Under the pieces are notes generated by a model. The model was not told the DNA's origin. It saw nothing but the letters and a program-made list of their open reading frames with translations, and did not search any database. Of a stretch of DNA of 64,000 nucleotides, positions 38,486 to 49,921 are shown piece by piece. Source of the stretch: Trochalopteron elliotii (taxonomy: Eukaryota > Chordata > Aves > Passeriformes > Leiothrichidae); NCBI GenBank assembly GCA_024734555.1, contig JANPWX010019780.1, positions 198,728 through 262,727 of the forward strand, read 5' to 3'. The translations under genes and the position numbers were made by a program. The first letter of the stretch is position 1. Each line of letters opens with the position of its first letter.

Positions 38486-38997
38486 TGTGCCAGTTTAAGC
38501 TCCAGCAGCAGGTAAGCCCCATGCTACAATTTTCTCCTCCCCAGTGGTGTGGGGGAAGAGTATGGGAAGGCTAAAAGGGCAAAAAATTGTGAGCTGATGG
38601 CAGTTTAAAGCAGTCAGCTGGCAGGTGTTTAGCTATTTCTTGGAAAGCAAGGCTTCACCACACATATAGGTCATCTGAGAAGACAAAAGCTGTGACTTCC
38701 AATGTCCTTTCTCCCTCTTCTTTCCCATCTCTTTTGTGCTGAGCGTTGACATCATATAGTATGGAACATCCATTTAGTTCTCAGTCAGATTTGCCAGCTG
38801 TGTTTCCTTTCAATCTAGTACACCTCCAGCTGTCACAGGAAGGGCAGCATGAGAAACAGAGTAGACTCTAATATTGTGCAAACGGTGCTCAGCAACAGCA
38901 GGAACATGGGTCTGTAATCAATGTCGTTGTGGTCTTAAACCTAAATCCCATGAACTGCTATGAGACAATTAATTCTATCCTAATGAGTTCTTGAGTA
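38486..38997 (-). mobile_element. LTR, same family as 30199-30729, minus strand
   Basis: The plus strand starts TGTGCCAGTTTAAGCTCCAG, the reverse complement of the family's 3' end, followed by ccatgctac and tcctccccagtgg blocks. Further on come tgacatcatatagtatggaa at about 38748, gtgctcagcaacagc at about 38885 and an attaattctatcc block at about 38970 matching the family's 5' end. The upper edge is estimated by alignment to the plus-strand copy. No clear TSD is visible. Confidence 0.7.
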
Positions 38998-39085
38998 GTT
39001 GAACGGGTTTTATTTACTTGATTTTCTTGTAATAAGTTTGAAATATTGTAAACCAATATTTCAGTGTTCCCTTGACTTAGATTTT

Positions 39086-40586
39086 TGAGATATTGAAGCT
39101 ATTCCATCATGTGTAATAAGCTGAATTGATTTGGCATGGCCTTGTTTTTTGGTAGCAGGGGAAGGCCACAGAAGTGGCTCCTGTGAGAAGCTGCTGGAAG
39201 CTTCCACCATGTCTGACAGAGCGAATCTCTGATGACTCTGAAGATAGACATGCTGCTGGCCCAATTAGAGAGGTTAGTAACAGGTCTGTGATGCCCTATT
39301 TAAGAAGAAAATCAAAACAGCATGGGTGCAGTTTTTTTCCAGAGGTAGCAAAGTGCCACTGCTGGGAGCTGTTCCCAGTGTGGCGCTGGCGATGTGCCAC
39401 CACAGCTGCCACCACCTTGGTGGGGCATGCAGCGAGCCAGCCATGCTGCAGGCAAAGAGGGCAGGGACAGGGGGAAGGGCAGGATAGGGACAGGGGCAAG
39501 GGCAGGACAGGGACAGGGGCATGGACAGGGGCAGGGCAGGGACAGAGGCAGGGCCAGGGGCACCAGCTCCCCCTTCCCGATGCTCTCCATGAAGAGAGGT
39601 GTTAATAGTCCCAGTGCCGCCATGGCCACCACTGCCCATGTGATGGTGGTGGGACCACCTGACCAGGGGCGGAAGCATGGTGAGCAATTCCCCAGCGTGG
39701 AACCTGGATGAGATCAACCTCTTGGCATCGTGGAATCCTGCAAGAATCTTTGAATTAGTAGAACTTTTGGCAATGGTATGTACAAACTGCAGTTTTTCTT
39801 CTAGTCAGAGAAGAGGAGGAAGGGAGCACAACATGTGAGGAAAAACAACATGGCAACATCAAGGTCAGTGGAAAAGAAAGAGGGGGAGGAGGTGCTCCAA
39901 GCATTGGAGCTGAGATTCCTCTGCAAGTCATGGTGAGGAGGTGAGGACTATGACATAACAAACTCTCACCCTGTAATGCATTAAGTCCGTGGGGGATGCA
40001 GAGATCCACTTGCAGCCCATGGGAAAAGTGTTCCCGTGGAATAGGTGGATGCCAGAGAAAGCTGTGGTCTAGTGGGAGACCCGAATAGAGAGAGAGAGCC
40101 CCTGCTTCCAAAGAGCTCTTGCTTCAAAACTAGAGCAGCCTGTCCTTAGAAGACTGCATCCTGTGGACAAGTAACCCACGCCACAACAGTTTTGGGAAGG
40201 CTGTTTTCCTGTGGGAGGGACCCCATGGCACAGCAGGAAAAAGACTCCTCTCCCTGAGTGAACAGAAAAAGACCTCGAGTAACAAACTGACGAAAACCCC
40301 CATGCCCTGTCTTCCTGCACTGTCTGTGGGAAGGAGCGAGGGGATGGGGGGGGAAAAAAAAGTGATGTAAAACCTTATTTTACTTCTCATTATCCTCCTC
40401 TGACTCTGTTAATTATACATTTACCTTATTCCTTTAAACTTGAACCTGTTTTACCCTTAAGAATGTTTTCTCCCAATCCTTATCTCTGTTCATGAGCCCT
40501 GCATTAATTTTTTTTTCCCACTCCTCTGCTCAACTATAGCAGACTTTCATGGGTGTCTGGCTATTGGCCAATATCAAGCAATGACA
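39086..40586 (+). mobile_element. Solo LTR, about 1.5 kb, of a long avian LTR family
   Basis: The element starts TGAGATATTG and ends AAGCAATGACA. GATTTT lies directly outside both ends (39080-39085 and 40587-40592). Phrases match a long LTR family I know from birds: ggtagcaggggaaggccac, agaagctgctggaagcttcc, gtaacaggtctgtgatgccc with tatttaagaag, repeated 'cccatggga/cccgtgg' blocks around 40010-40230, and an acttctcattatcctcctct block at about 40382 before the U5-like tail. It is longer than I would expect, partly from a G-rich minisatellite at 39459-39562. The several open frames of 100-147 codons inside are incidental. Confidence 0.75.
39459..39562. repeat. G-rich minisatellite (GGACAG/GGGCAG hexamers) inside the LTR
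   Basis: About 17 imperfect hexamer-like units (gggcag, ggacag, gggaca, ggggca) run together with almost no T on the plus strand. Many GGG or GGGG runs lie close enough for quadruplex formation. Confidence 0.85.
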
Positions 40587-40592
40587 GATTTT

Positions 40593-41401
40593 TATCATTT
40601 AAAGAGGACTATAAATTTGTGAATTCAGGACCTCACAGAGTTCATCGTGCCAATACAGACCTGTTTAAGTTTCACTCTTGTAAAAACCTAAGGAAAATAA
40701 GTAAATAAAAATCTCATAGACAGTAAAACATGAAAAAGAAATCAACAAAACCCATGAAAATAGACTTATTCCACTTTTATTAGTGCCTCAAGAATATTTA
40801 CTTTCATTTCTTTGTTTTAGTGAAACATTCAAATGATTTAATTACCCTATCATCAGGCATAAGGTAAGAAAAAATATTTTCAGGATGGGATATGGGATAA
40901 GGTAGGATAAATTATTGGAAACAGCCTCTTTTGTTGCCTTCTCAACAGACAGAGTGACGATGCACATTTCATCCCTTCCTCGATCAGGTAATTTGCAATT
41001 GGTCATCTCCAGAGAGAGACTGTGCAGGCAGAGTCATATATAATTTATGTTACCAATTACCTAATGTTTAATAGACATTAAAAGTAGCTAGAGGAAACAT
41101 TGGTATATCCACTATTCCTACTGAGGGAACCTAATGAGTTTCTATTGCCCAGGCAGACATCAGCCATGCTGGCATTCATCAGATTAGTTTTAGAAAGTCC
41201 TTGGAAAGTCTGATCTTTGAATTATCTCTGTTGCTTTTCTGAATTTGATGGTTTTCTTGGAGCTCCATATACAATTTTGTTTCAGTATTAAAAAATCTTG
41301 TCAATACTGTTAGTCAGAAGCATCATGAGGTTTTTCAGTCTTTTGTGACAAACATCTCAGCACTAAACAACATGCTGCTGATTGAAGTAGGAGCCAAGAC
41401 C
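40593..41401. other. No feature seen
   Basis: AT-rich sequence between two LTRs. Nothing recognised. Confidence 0.6.
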
Positions 41402-41407
41402 CCAGAT

Positions 41408-41898
41408 TGTAGCAACGTGAATTTTAGATCTTGAATTTGTACTGTATTTTTATTTGTCTGTATTGGTATGTCCCTTCCTGAATTCTCTTATCCATCCCCT
41501 GATCCCCTTGGTATCTCCCAGAGGGGAGCCCCTTGTCAATCACCCTGGTAACTTGAAGAGAAATCATCTCCCATTTGGCCAGGTGCTCAAGCACCTGCCC
41601 TCTTCAGTTGTCCTGCTGAATGTCCCACTCTAGAACACCCAACCCCTTCCCATCCATTGGCCCGAATTCTCCTGTGGCCTCAGGCTGTGTCCTGGGGTAC
41701 ATAAGGGAGAAGGACAGGCCAAGCCGTGCCTTTTGCACGTGGAAGCTGCACAATAAACACCTTTCCAACCCACGGCAGAAGCCCGCTCTTCACTCCAAAG
41801 CCTCACCCACGCTTCCAGCTAGCAGATCTGAGGGACCCACAAGAACTACTGCAGTTGGTCTGGGGTAAGCAGCCTGCCCGTAGCAGCCCCCCAGAAGG
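41408..41898 (+). mobile_element. Solo LTR, 491 bases, same family as 21785-22196
   Basis: The element starts TGTAGCAACG, and CCAGAT flanks it on both sides (41402-41407 and 41899-41904), a 6-base TSD. It has a TATA-like TACATAAGG at about 41698 and AATAAA at 41752-41757. The tail aligns with the other family member, including ttggtctgggg and taagcagcc. Its 3' terminus reads AGAAGG instead of ending in CA, so the end appears mutated or truncated. It is 79 bases longer than the other copy, mostly from U3 sequence. Confidence 0.75.
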
Positions 41899-41904
41899 CC
41901 AGAT

Positions 41905-43645
41905 CAGTATGTTAAAGAACTGATCACAGTGCTAATACCCCAGACTGCTAATACCCCAGACCAGGTGTTATGAAAAAGGAAGCACACCAAATCACTGTGT
42001 TTTAAGCACTGTGCCATACTTAGCCTACAGAAAAGATGGCTGAAATTAAGAATGTGAAGTCCAAAACAACTGTATCCTTTGCATGAAGCAGAAGGGACAT
42101 CTCAGGCTTAGCTTAGGTGCTGGATCCTCCTTTTCACTCACAAAGTGCAGCAGAACTGGTAATGCCAGGTAAATGCCATGTTCTGACTCTTCTCAGAGTC
42201 ACCAATAAAGTCAGTCTCAAAGAGAATTTGTTTTGGTTCTCTCTCACACTCAGTTCTTCTGCAGTGGTCATCACAATGGGGCTATTACAAAGAAATTTCC
42301 AACTGTTCGCTGTGGAAAAGAGAGTCATGCCCTTAGGACAGGGTAGATAAAATCTAATGCGTCCTTGTTATAAGCATAAAAAATTTGAAACAGTGTTGAT
42401 CAGGTAATTTTTCTTTTGAAAAACCTCCTAAAGGGGGCAGAATCAAGATGCAACATACCCACAGGGTTTCCTACCCACCATACTTTGCAACCACAGCCAG
42501 AACTGTTGTAATCTTCCTTAGTAATAGGTCCCTACTTTCCTCCTGGCTTGGATCTCCTGTTTTGCAGGTACTTGTGATGTCAGAATTGATTCCCTTTGAG
42601 AGATTTCCAGTATCAGGTCATCTGAGTTGTCAGGACATCACCCATGTTCAGATTCCATAGGAGTACATGGGTACTGGTTTTGAAGACCTATGCATGGGTG
42701 TATATGACATATATTTGGGCATTTTGAACCCTACCATGAGTCTCCACAAACAGCATGATATAGGCTGCATGAGTACAGAAATAATATTAATTGGCTAATC
42801 CACATAACATGTAGCAGATAGACAAAATAAACAAGTTAGCTGGCCACTACTGCAGTGTGCTTACCACTACTGGTATAGGCTCTGAGGGAGTCTCCACTGC
42901 CCACACACAAGACAGCTGGGAGTGGGCATATGCTCTTTGTACCAGGCTTAACCTCAGTACTGCTGACAGGCTCTCTTTGTACCATTTGGTGTTTTTCTTG
43001 GGTATTTTATACTCTCTATATCCTTTATATCCTTTCCTGTTGGATGTTTTCTCTGACCTGCCATCACATTTCTCCTCTAAGCTACAACTTTTTTTAAGAA
43101 GCCTGTGACTGACTTACAGCTCGTGAGTGATATTTTTCATGACTAAATACAGGATTTGGTCTCAAGTCACATATTTTGCCTAAGACGGTGTTTGACACCT
43201 GTGAGCTGAGGGATGAAGTTTCCATTGTTGGTGGCTCAAGGACACTGACCTCACAATTTCCCCTGATCCTGTAAGTTCAGAGCCAAGGGCTCATCTCCTA
43301 CTGCCTGTGAGCTGTGGTTGCAAGTCTTCTTCAATGTCTTGATGTGATGATGATGATTCTTGCCACATTTCCATCCAGACTTGCTCCTCTCCCCATGGTT
43401 TGCTAAGAAGGATGTGGTGCTCTTAGTTATGGGTCTCACACAGAACTTCCTCTGGTTTTGTTAGCAAGTAAGTCATATCAACAATTTAACTAATAGCACT
43501 TCTAACATTAAACCTCAAAAGTGGAGCATTGTCTCCAACTATAACATGGTTTCCAAAATTGCACGAAAAATAGAATTTTGATTAATAAGGAATTCCAGTA
43601 GATTAAAATTCATTTAAAGCTGGTTCTCTATTTTGGTGATAATCT
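41905..43645. other. No gene supported
   Basis: Moderately AT-rich. Open frames up to 83 codons show no family resemblance. A ctaataccccaga duplication lies at about 41931-41959, and a tatatccttta duplication near 43016. Confidence 0.5.
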
Positions 43646-44040
43646 TATAGAATTATGGAATAATTCATCTTGGAAAAGAGATCCAAGACCAAATTCAACC
43701 TTTTGCTGAACATCACCATACCAACTAAACCATAGCACTAGGTATCACATTGAGATGTTTCTTGAACACCTCCACAGATGGTGAATGCCATCCTGCCCCA
43801 TGGATCTTTGAGTATCTAAGTGGCACAGGACATCACAAGCTACTCCCTCCTGGGTTAGAGGAGGTCTGTGCTGCTCCTTGTCCTTGTGTACTGGCTCAGG
43901 GGACTGGTTGCCCTGTGTGTAACTGGTTTTTCCCTTAAAGACTGAGACAAAGAAGGCGTTAAGTACCTCACCCTTTTCCTCATCCTTGGTGTAAGGGTCT
44001 CCTTCCCTGTGAATAGTTACGCAGATTTTCATTAACCTTA
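43646..44040 (-). mobile_element. CR1 LINE, 3' tail joined to ORF2 linker, minus strand
   Basis: At the lower end the plus strand reads tagaattatggaataattc and ttggaaaagagatccaagac, then tttcttgaacacctccacag, the reverse complement of the CR1 3' end. At about 43790 it passes directly into minus-strand ORF2 sequence upstream of the reverse transcriptase: GEVLNAFFVSVFKGKTSYTQ read downward from about 43970, then QRSMGQDGIHHL near 43790. The reverse transcriptase that should separate these parts is missing, so the copy has a large internal deletion or is two insertions side by side. Confidence 0.75.
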
Positions 44041-46069
44041 ATTTTTTTTTCCTAAGATTCTAGATGCTTGATAATAGAAAATTCCCAGCAATGTCTCATG
44101 CTGAGTGTCAAAACTGCTGACAAAAGTTTTGCCTATTTGTCACAACTCCCCAACATTCCTAGTGCTCACATTGTAGCCTGTGATAGTACAAAGCAGTGTC
44201 ATTTCATATGGCACATTTTAAAGCTGCAATACAATTATAAGAATGAATCTTATCTGTTACCCTGAGGAAGATCTGGGTTTAATTGTTGACAAAATATCTT
44301 CTAGAAAATCTTGTAATAGTACCCGGGTCTTGGTAATAATCTTCATAAATCATTAAGATGTTATCATTAGCACAACCCTGGAAAACCACTTAGAACCACT
44401 CTGTTTGGTATTTATTACGCATCATAATGAACTATTTAGTTAAACAGTTTTTTTTCCAATCAGGAAGAAAAATATCATAATGGTTATCACTGAAATCTGG
44501 GAAATAAACTCTCCAACCCATTTTACTACGTTGGATAGCTGATATTACTTTATTACCCTCACTGGAAAGATGGGGCTTTCCCCTAAAGCATGCATACCTT
44601 CTAACCTGACCGACTGGTTATATTTCTGAAACTAATACAAATCTATCACTTTTCCTGAGACATGCATATATGTTAATTATTTCTGTTTGGATATGGTTCC
44701 AGGTCTTCTGATAAATCTTTTTCTCCTTGAGAATATCTCAAAGATGTGGTCAGATCATAGTGTACTTCTCTCATCATTCTTTCCTCTGACACACAATCCT
44801 TGTTTTCAAAACTAAGCTATCAGCAAGTACTCATTAATCACTGATGTAAGTAAACAAGGAAGCATTAGCTGACACAAGGCTTATTAGTCACAGATGTAGG
44901 GAGTTAACACAAGGCCACATTAATCTTTGACATTTGTGCCAAGTACTGAACGGTACAAGACTAAGAATTAACCATGAATATAGGGATCATGCACCATGTG
45001 TTAAAGTTAAAAGAATTCTCCATCTTCTCCCACTGCTGCATAGACTTTTTTTAAAGGACTGTGACTAGTTTTATAACACAAATGTTCTGTTTTAATCTTT
45101 ATATGCTTGAAAGATTTTTCCTCCTTATTTTTCTAGTTCTTATTTGTACAATAAATTAGGAATTGTGTACAAAATTTTATTTTCTTTTCCAAATATTTGT
45201 ATTATATTTGTGATCCTGCTGCTGTATATTGTGCATGGGACCAATAAACAGCTATGCTCAAGTATTGTCTATTCATTTGAAAAAGTAAGTGTTTCAATTC
45301 ATATGATTTTACATCCTTAAATTATACTTATGCAAAATAATGGAAGCAATTTATGATTCAGGTACAGCAGAGTGTAAAACCAGATTATTTTCAAGAGGAA
45401 TGTAATACTGTGGAGGTGCTCTCTGTGTCTTCTGTTTTAACAAAACAGCTTGAAGTTTGCAAAATTTTCTCTTAGCTGGTAAAAAGACAGCAATTGGTAA
45501 TCTATGTCTTTTGGTATTGTCTAGTATTGCTGTGTTGTGCTAAAAAAAGCAGTCACCCAGCATCGTACCTCAGAAATATCTACTTCTTATTAACCCATTT
45601 CTAAAGAAGGACAAGTTCTATCCTCATCAAAACATTTAATACCTTTACTTTCAGGGGGGATGTACATCTTTCTACATCTTTGTAATATAGACCTGGCTGT
45701 AAAATTCTTCATGGACAAATCTTTTTAATCTTCAAAATAGCAATGTTTTTTTTTACTTTTGTGCATACTAAAGGACCTAAAATTGGTTTTTTTCTATTTG
45801 TATCCTGGAGAAAAAAAAATAAAGAAAAAAATTGACCTGCACACAAAAGAATAAGCAACAAGAAAGGATTTCAGAATAGGAGTGATCATAATTTTTATAA
45901 AGGGATTGGCATTTTCACTGACAGAGAATGAGTAACTACCAACTCTAAAACAGGAGGAAAACAAGGCCACAAGAGAAAATAAAGGATGTCTGTTTCTCTC
46001 CTCATGTAACAGAAATATGGTTTTAAAGACAACCAAATACAAAATCTTGCCCAAATAATGAAAAACCAA
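44041..46069. other. No gene seen
   Basis: AT-rich, with short open frames only and nothing recognised. Confidence 0.6.
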
Positions 46070-46088
46070 ACACACACACACACACACA
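46070..46088. repeat. (CA)n microsatellite
   Basis: About nine uninterrupted CA units. Confidence 0.9.
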
Positions 46089-49000
46089 AAAATTCCAAAG
46101 CCAAAGAAAACCAGATCTTTAATTTTCTTTACATGTTCTTTTCACCATTTGAGTATTCTCTAATTCACAAACTTACCATATTTACTATTGGTTTATTCCC
46201 AGATCTTCCAAGACATTCAAGAGTCCCAAGTTGTGTTTGGAATTTCAAGGGGAATCCTACACAAGGACCAAAACACCTTTGAGAACCTAAGTCTTGAAGA
46301 CAGATTTTGATATTGTCCTTTTTTCAGTTGCATTATAATTTTCCCAATAAAAGCTTGATTTTGCAACACATGTATTTTTCACTTAATGCAGTTTACTGCA
46401 CCAGTGATGCACTTCAAGTTACTTGAAGTGCATGGATTCCCATGGTTCCAAACGTGCACAAATTTTGGTTTTATGGAGCTCAAAGGTGAGTTGTTTTCTC
46501 TTGAAATAATGCTTTCCTCAAAGATGATCTCATTCCCTTTGTATGTAATACAGAATATCTTTACCTTCCAGAAATTCCAGGATTACAGATGAAAATAAGA
46601 CTGTCTAAATCACTCTTTAATGACTGAAATTAGAAAAGCACGTTAAGCAATTACTCTTTCTGGTTTCCACTGCATTAATTTAGGTGAGTCAAAGAACTTC
46701 TAAGTGCTGAAGATAATTAATGCATTGCAAGTCTAATTTTAATTCATGTTGCCATTTGTAATGCATTTGATTTAAGTTCAGGTTTAAATGATGCAGTCAC
46801 AACACCTGACCAAAGATCACCTGACCTCTTCAGGACAAACTCATATGGCCAGGAATTCATAGGTAATGTCACCCTGGATGGAGATGTGGCTTTTCTCACT
46901 ATAGTATAGAATATTCTATCTGTTGAATAAAGTGCAGGATGCTTAGTGAAAATAAACAGCTCAAACATGACCTTAAGAGTACTGACACAAAATGCCAGTG
47001 TGCTGTTTGTATGCACATTTTTATTCTGTAAGGTTGGCAGTAGAGTTTGAAGGGTTTAGTTTCCCCATAATGGGCCACAGAGCTCTGTGACAATGACAAA
47101 AGGTACTTGGTGGTTTTCTGGTGAATCTTCTCCCTGCCACAGACCCATATATCCTCCTCTATTTAGATCTGATAGGCAATATGGTTTGTCTTAAGATGAA
47201 AACATGAGGTGGGAATAGTAGGAGAAACTATTTGTCTACTTAATTAATATCTTGATTCCAAAGATGGAGGAGTTGTGAAAATTTTAAATTACTTTGACCA
47301 ACACTGGCCCACAAAAAGGTTTGAAATGCTGCTGGAGACTTGGCCAGCTGGGTAAACTGATCTCCCAAGGTCGCAGGCAGATTCCAGGTACACATTCTCT
47401 GTTGTCAGGGACACCTGGGGAGTGTGTCCAGCCTGAAGACCATGAACATAAGGTGAGTAAAAATACTAAGATCTGGTTATATATGAATAAAATCCCAAAG
47501 CAGCTCCAGAGGAGCTTTTTTCCTTTGTAACTGTTCATTCTGCAAGGCCAAAGACAGTAAACAGTAGAATTCTAGATGAACCCGCTTACATGAAAACCAT
47601 TTAAACCTGCTTATATAATATTGCACTGGCAATATTTAGACATTGTATTAGCAATAAATCTAATAATAATAATAATCCACTAATTGGTGTCATACTTATC
47701 ACACCTTACTGATCTTGTCTCTACTCTCTTCTCTCTACTCTGTTACAAGCTGTCAGTGACATTGTTGACAAACTTTATAGCAAGCAAAAAATGTCTAGAC
47801 CCATTCTACATACCAATTCTCAGTACAACTGATAGTAAGGTAACCCATGTTATGGGTTTTCTTGACTCTTCTAGCACCTTGAAATGTGCATAAACTCCTT
47901 CTTCCTCACCTCAAGCTGCCCTGTTCTTTTGCTTGGGTGCTCTCTCCTCAGCCCTGATATAAATGGCTTTGACTGCCTCATAGATCTCAAAGTCGATTTG
48001 GACAGTGATGCTTTCAGGCTTTGCTGTGTTGAAAGTTATTCTGAGCAAATGTATTATTTTTCAAGTGATGAGGAAACAAGGAGGAAGAAGTAATTCACAA
48101 GCTTATAAAAATGGAAGTGGTTACCATGAATGTTTCAGCATGGACAGCACTGTGATCCTGTCAAGTGGCTGAAGAATGCTCATGCTTTATCTTCCCGTGT
48201 ATTCCTTCAGAAGCAAACGAGACTAATAGAAATGTGAATTCTATTAGCTTTTCCACAGTGTTCATAAGCCTGTGCCAGTCAGACATACTTGAGAAAGAAA
48301 TTAATTTTAAATTCAAAGGCTCAAATGACTTTAAACACTTCCAATAAGAGAATTTCTTCACTTCAAGTATGGTTGGAGCTATTATTCTGAATATTCAGGA
48401 TTAATCATAAATCAATGTGTGTCTTTTTTCGTATGAGTTGATGTAGAATTGTAATTATGTCTCATTGTACAGCAAAGGTTTTATTGTCAAATTTGACAAA
48501 TCTGATACATGATACAAGTTAAGGAAGAACCTAAAGATCACTGAGGGTAAGAGTAGGATATTAATGAAGTGTTTGAGTTTCCAAAAGATAAGTTAGAATA
48601 TTATTTTTAAAAAGTCTACAGTGTGGCACCGTCATGAACATAATTCATAAAGTTATCAGTACCTATACCTTAAGGTATCTTTCTTCTTTACATGGAACCA
48701 TGACTAAATATTGAGGGCTGCATAAGCTGAGACAGGCTGAGAATTCATTCTCTTCTGTCTGGAGAGCACCATGTCAGACACATCCATGCAGAACATGCAC
48801 ATCAGCATACCTGTGTGCCTTGGCCATGCTCCAGCCATAGTTATAACTGTACTGCATGAGAGAATGACAGCAGGAATAAAAGGCTATCAACCAAGGTAAA
48901 ACTATTACCATAAATAGAGATTTCAAAAGTAATTACAAATGTTTAACATAGTTTTAAATAATTGGTTTGAATAGATGAGGATAGGGTTTTTCATTGCCAT

Positions 49001-49490
49001 TATTCTGAATCTAGATCTCAAATAAACTCACAATTCCAGTTACAAATTCCCCTCATTTGAATTTTTAAACAACGTAAGCCAGAAAGTCAATACATATTTC
49101 AGAGATTGTTTTTCCTTAAGAAATTTTTGGCAATAAAACTTAGGTAAAGTTTTACTTCTTTTTGTTTTTCTTTGAATATTTTCTGATGATATTGATTTGC
49201 ATTTAATTGCAAGTCTTGTGAAAAAATGCAACCATTTTAGTTATTGAGATAAAGTAAGTCTAGTGTATTTGAACACTCTTTAGAAGGTAGATATCACTGT
49301 TCTAGATACCACTGTTTTGGGTTTAATAACCCATATTTTATACTCTTATCTAAAAAGTGAACTTCATTAAAATAAGTGTGCATCAGTAAAAAAGACTCTA
49401 GAAAAACAGAATCACTAAATTTCTTTCCCAGGAACACATATTCTGTGAAAGAAGTTACCATATTCACCTTAACTCTTTTAAGTGGTAGCA
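46089..49490. other. No gene supported
   Basis: AT-rich. Two consensus-like splice donors (AAG|GTGAGT after 47452 and AAG|GTAAAA after 48894) and several 40-70 codon open frames are present, but they do not join into a recognisable protein. A TAA repeat lies at about 47650-47664. Confidence 0.45.
46407..46433. repeat. Perfect hairpin, 12-base arms, 3-base loop
   Basis: ATGCACTTCAAG, loop TTA, then CTTGAAGTGCAT, with no mismatch. The stem is too short for a microRNA precursor. Confidence 0.9.
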
Positions 49491-49493
49491 ACA

Positions 49494-49909
49494 GTAAGTA
49501 TATTTAAGCCAAAACTTCAAAATTATCTTAAGGACTTTGCAGAAATAAATGCAATAACAATGGAGGAACAGCTGCTGGATTTATTTGAAAAAATTTTGGC
49601 TATTAAAAGAGAAACTCTGTAACTTAAGCACTGCAATTAACTTCAGAGAAGATCTTTGATAACATCTGAGAGGAACTTTAGTCTCTTGAAGCTGTAGACT
49701 AGAAAAGTGTGCATAAATTTTGCTCCGACTATGCTGTCATTGCATTGTTATTGTCAACACAAAAGCTGATTAGTCAAGACATTGAAAGAGTTTGGCCTGA
49801 ACCTAGAACTCCATCTGATCCTTCTGCTCTGTCAATGGCAAGTACCTGCCTGCATTGTGACTGCTTAAAACCTCCAGAAAATCCAAGATATTGTGGATCT
49901 TGCTACTGA
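49494..49909 (+). pseudogene. Possible decayed coding sequence with zinc-ribbon-like end (unidentified)
   Basis: I cannot name a family. A 42-codon frame ends at 49619 and contains a segment starting MEEQLLDLFEKILAIKRETL (49560-49619). After a frame change the same strand gives ALQLTSEKIFDNI, three in-frame stops (about 49664, 49676 and 49700), then an open frame to the stop at 49907-49909. That last frame begins at a GTG (49709) and ends with CLHCDCLKPPENPRYCGSCY. Its CxxC-x11-CxxC spacing is that of a zinc ribbon. An AATAAA lies at 49916-49921, only seven bases after the stop. No retroviral zinc knuckle (CX2CX4HX4C) is present. The text looks protein-like across the stops, which would suit a decayed gene or retrocopy, but each open piece is short enough to arise by chance. 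Confidence 0.17.
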
Positions 49910-49921
49910 ACAAAAAATAAA

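Noticed and set aside
39274..39717. Proline/cysteine- and glycine-rich frames of up to 147 codons
   Set aside because: Composition products of the G-rich minisatellite within an LTR.
47320..47460. Possible exon ending at a perfect AAG|GTGAGT donor
   Set aside because: No good acceptor or partner exon was found. About two such perfect donors are expected by chance in a window this size.
47952..48894. Chain of short frames (47952-48090, 48165-48347, 48762-48894) considered as exons of one gene with 49494-49909
   Set aside because: Splice sites are weak or out of phase and the joined text matches nothing I know.
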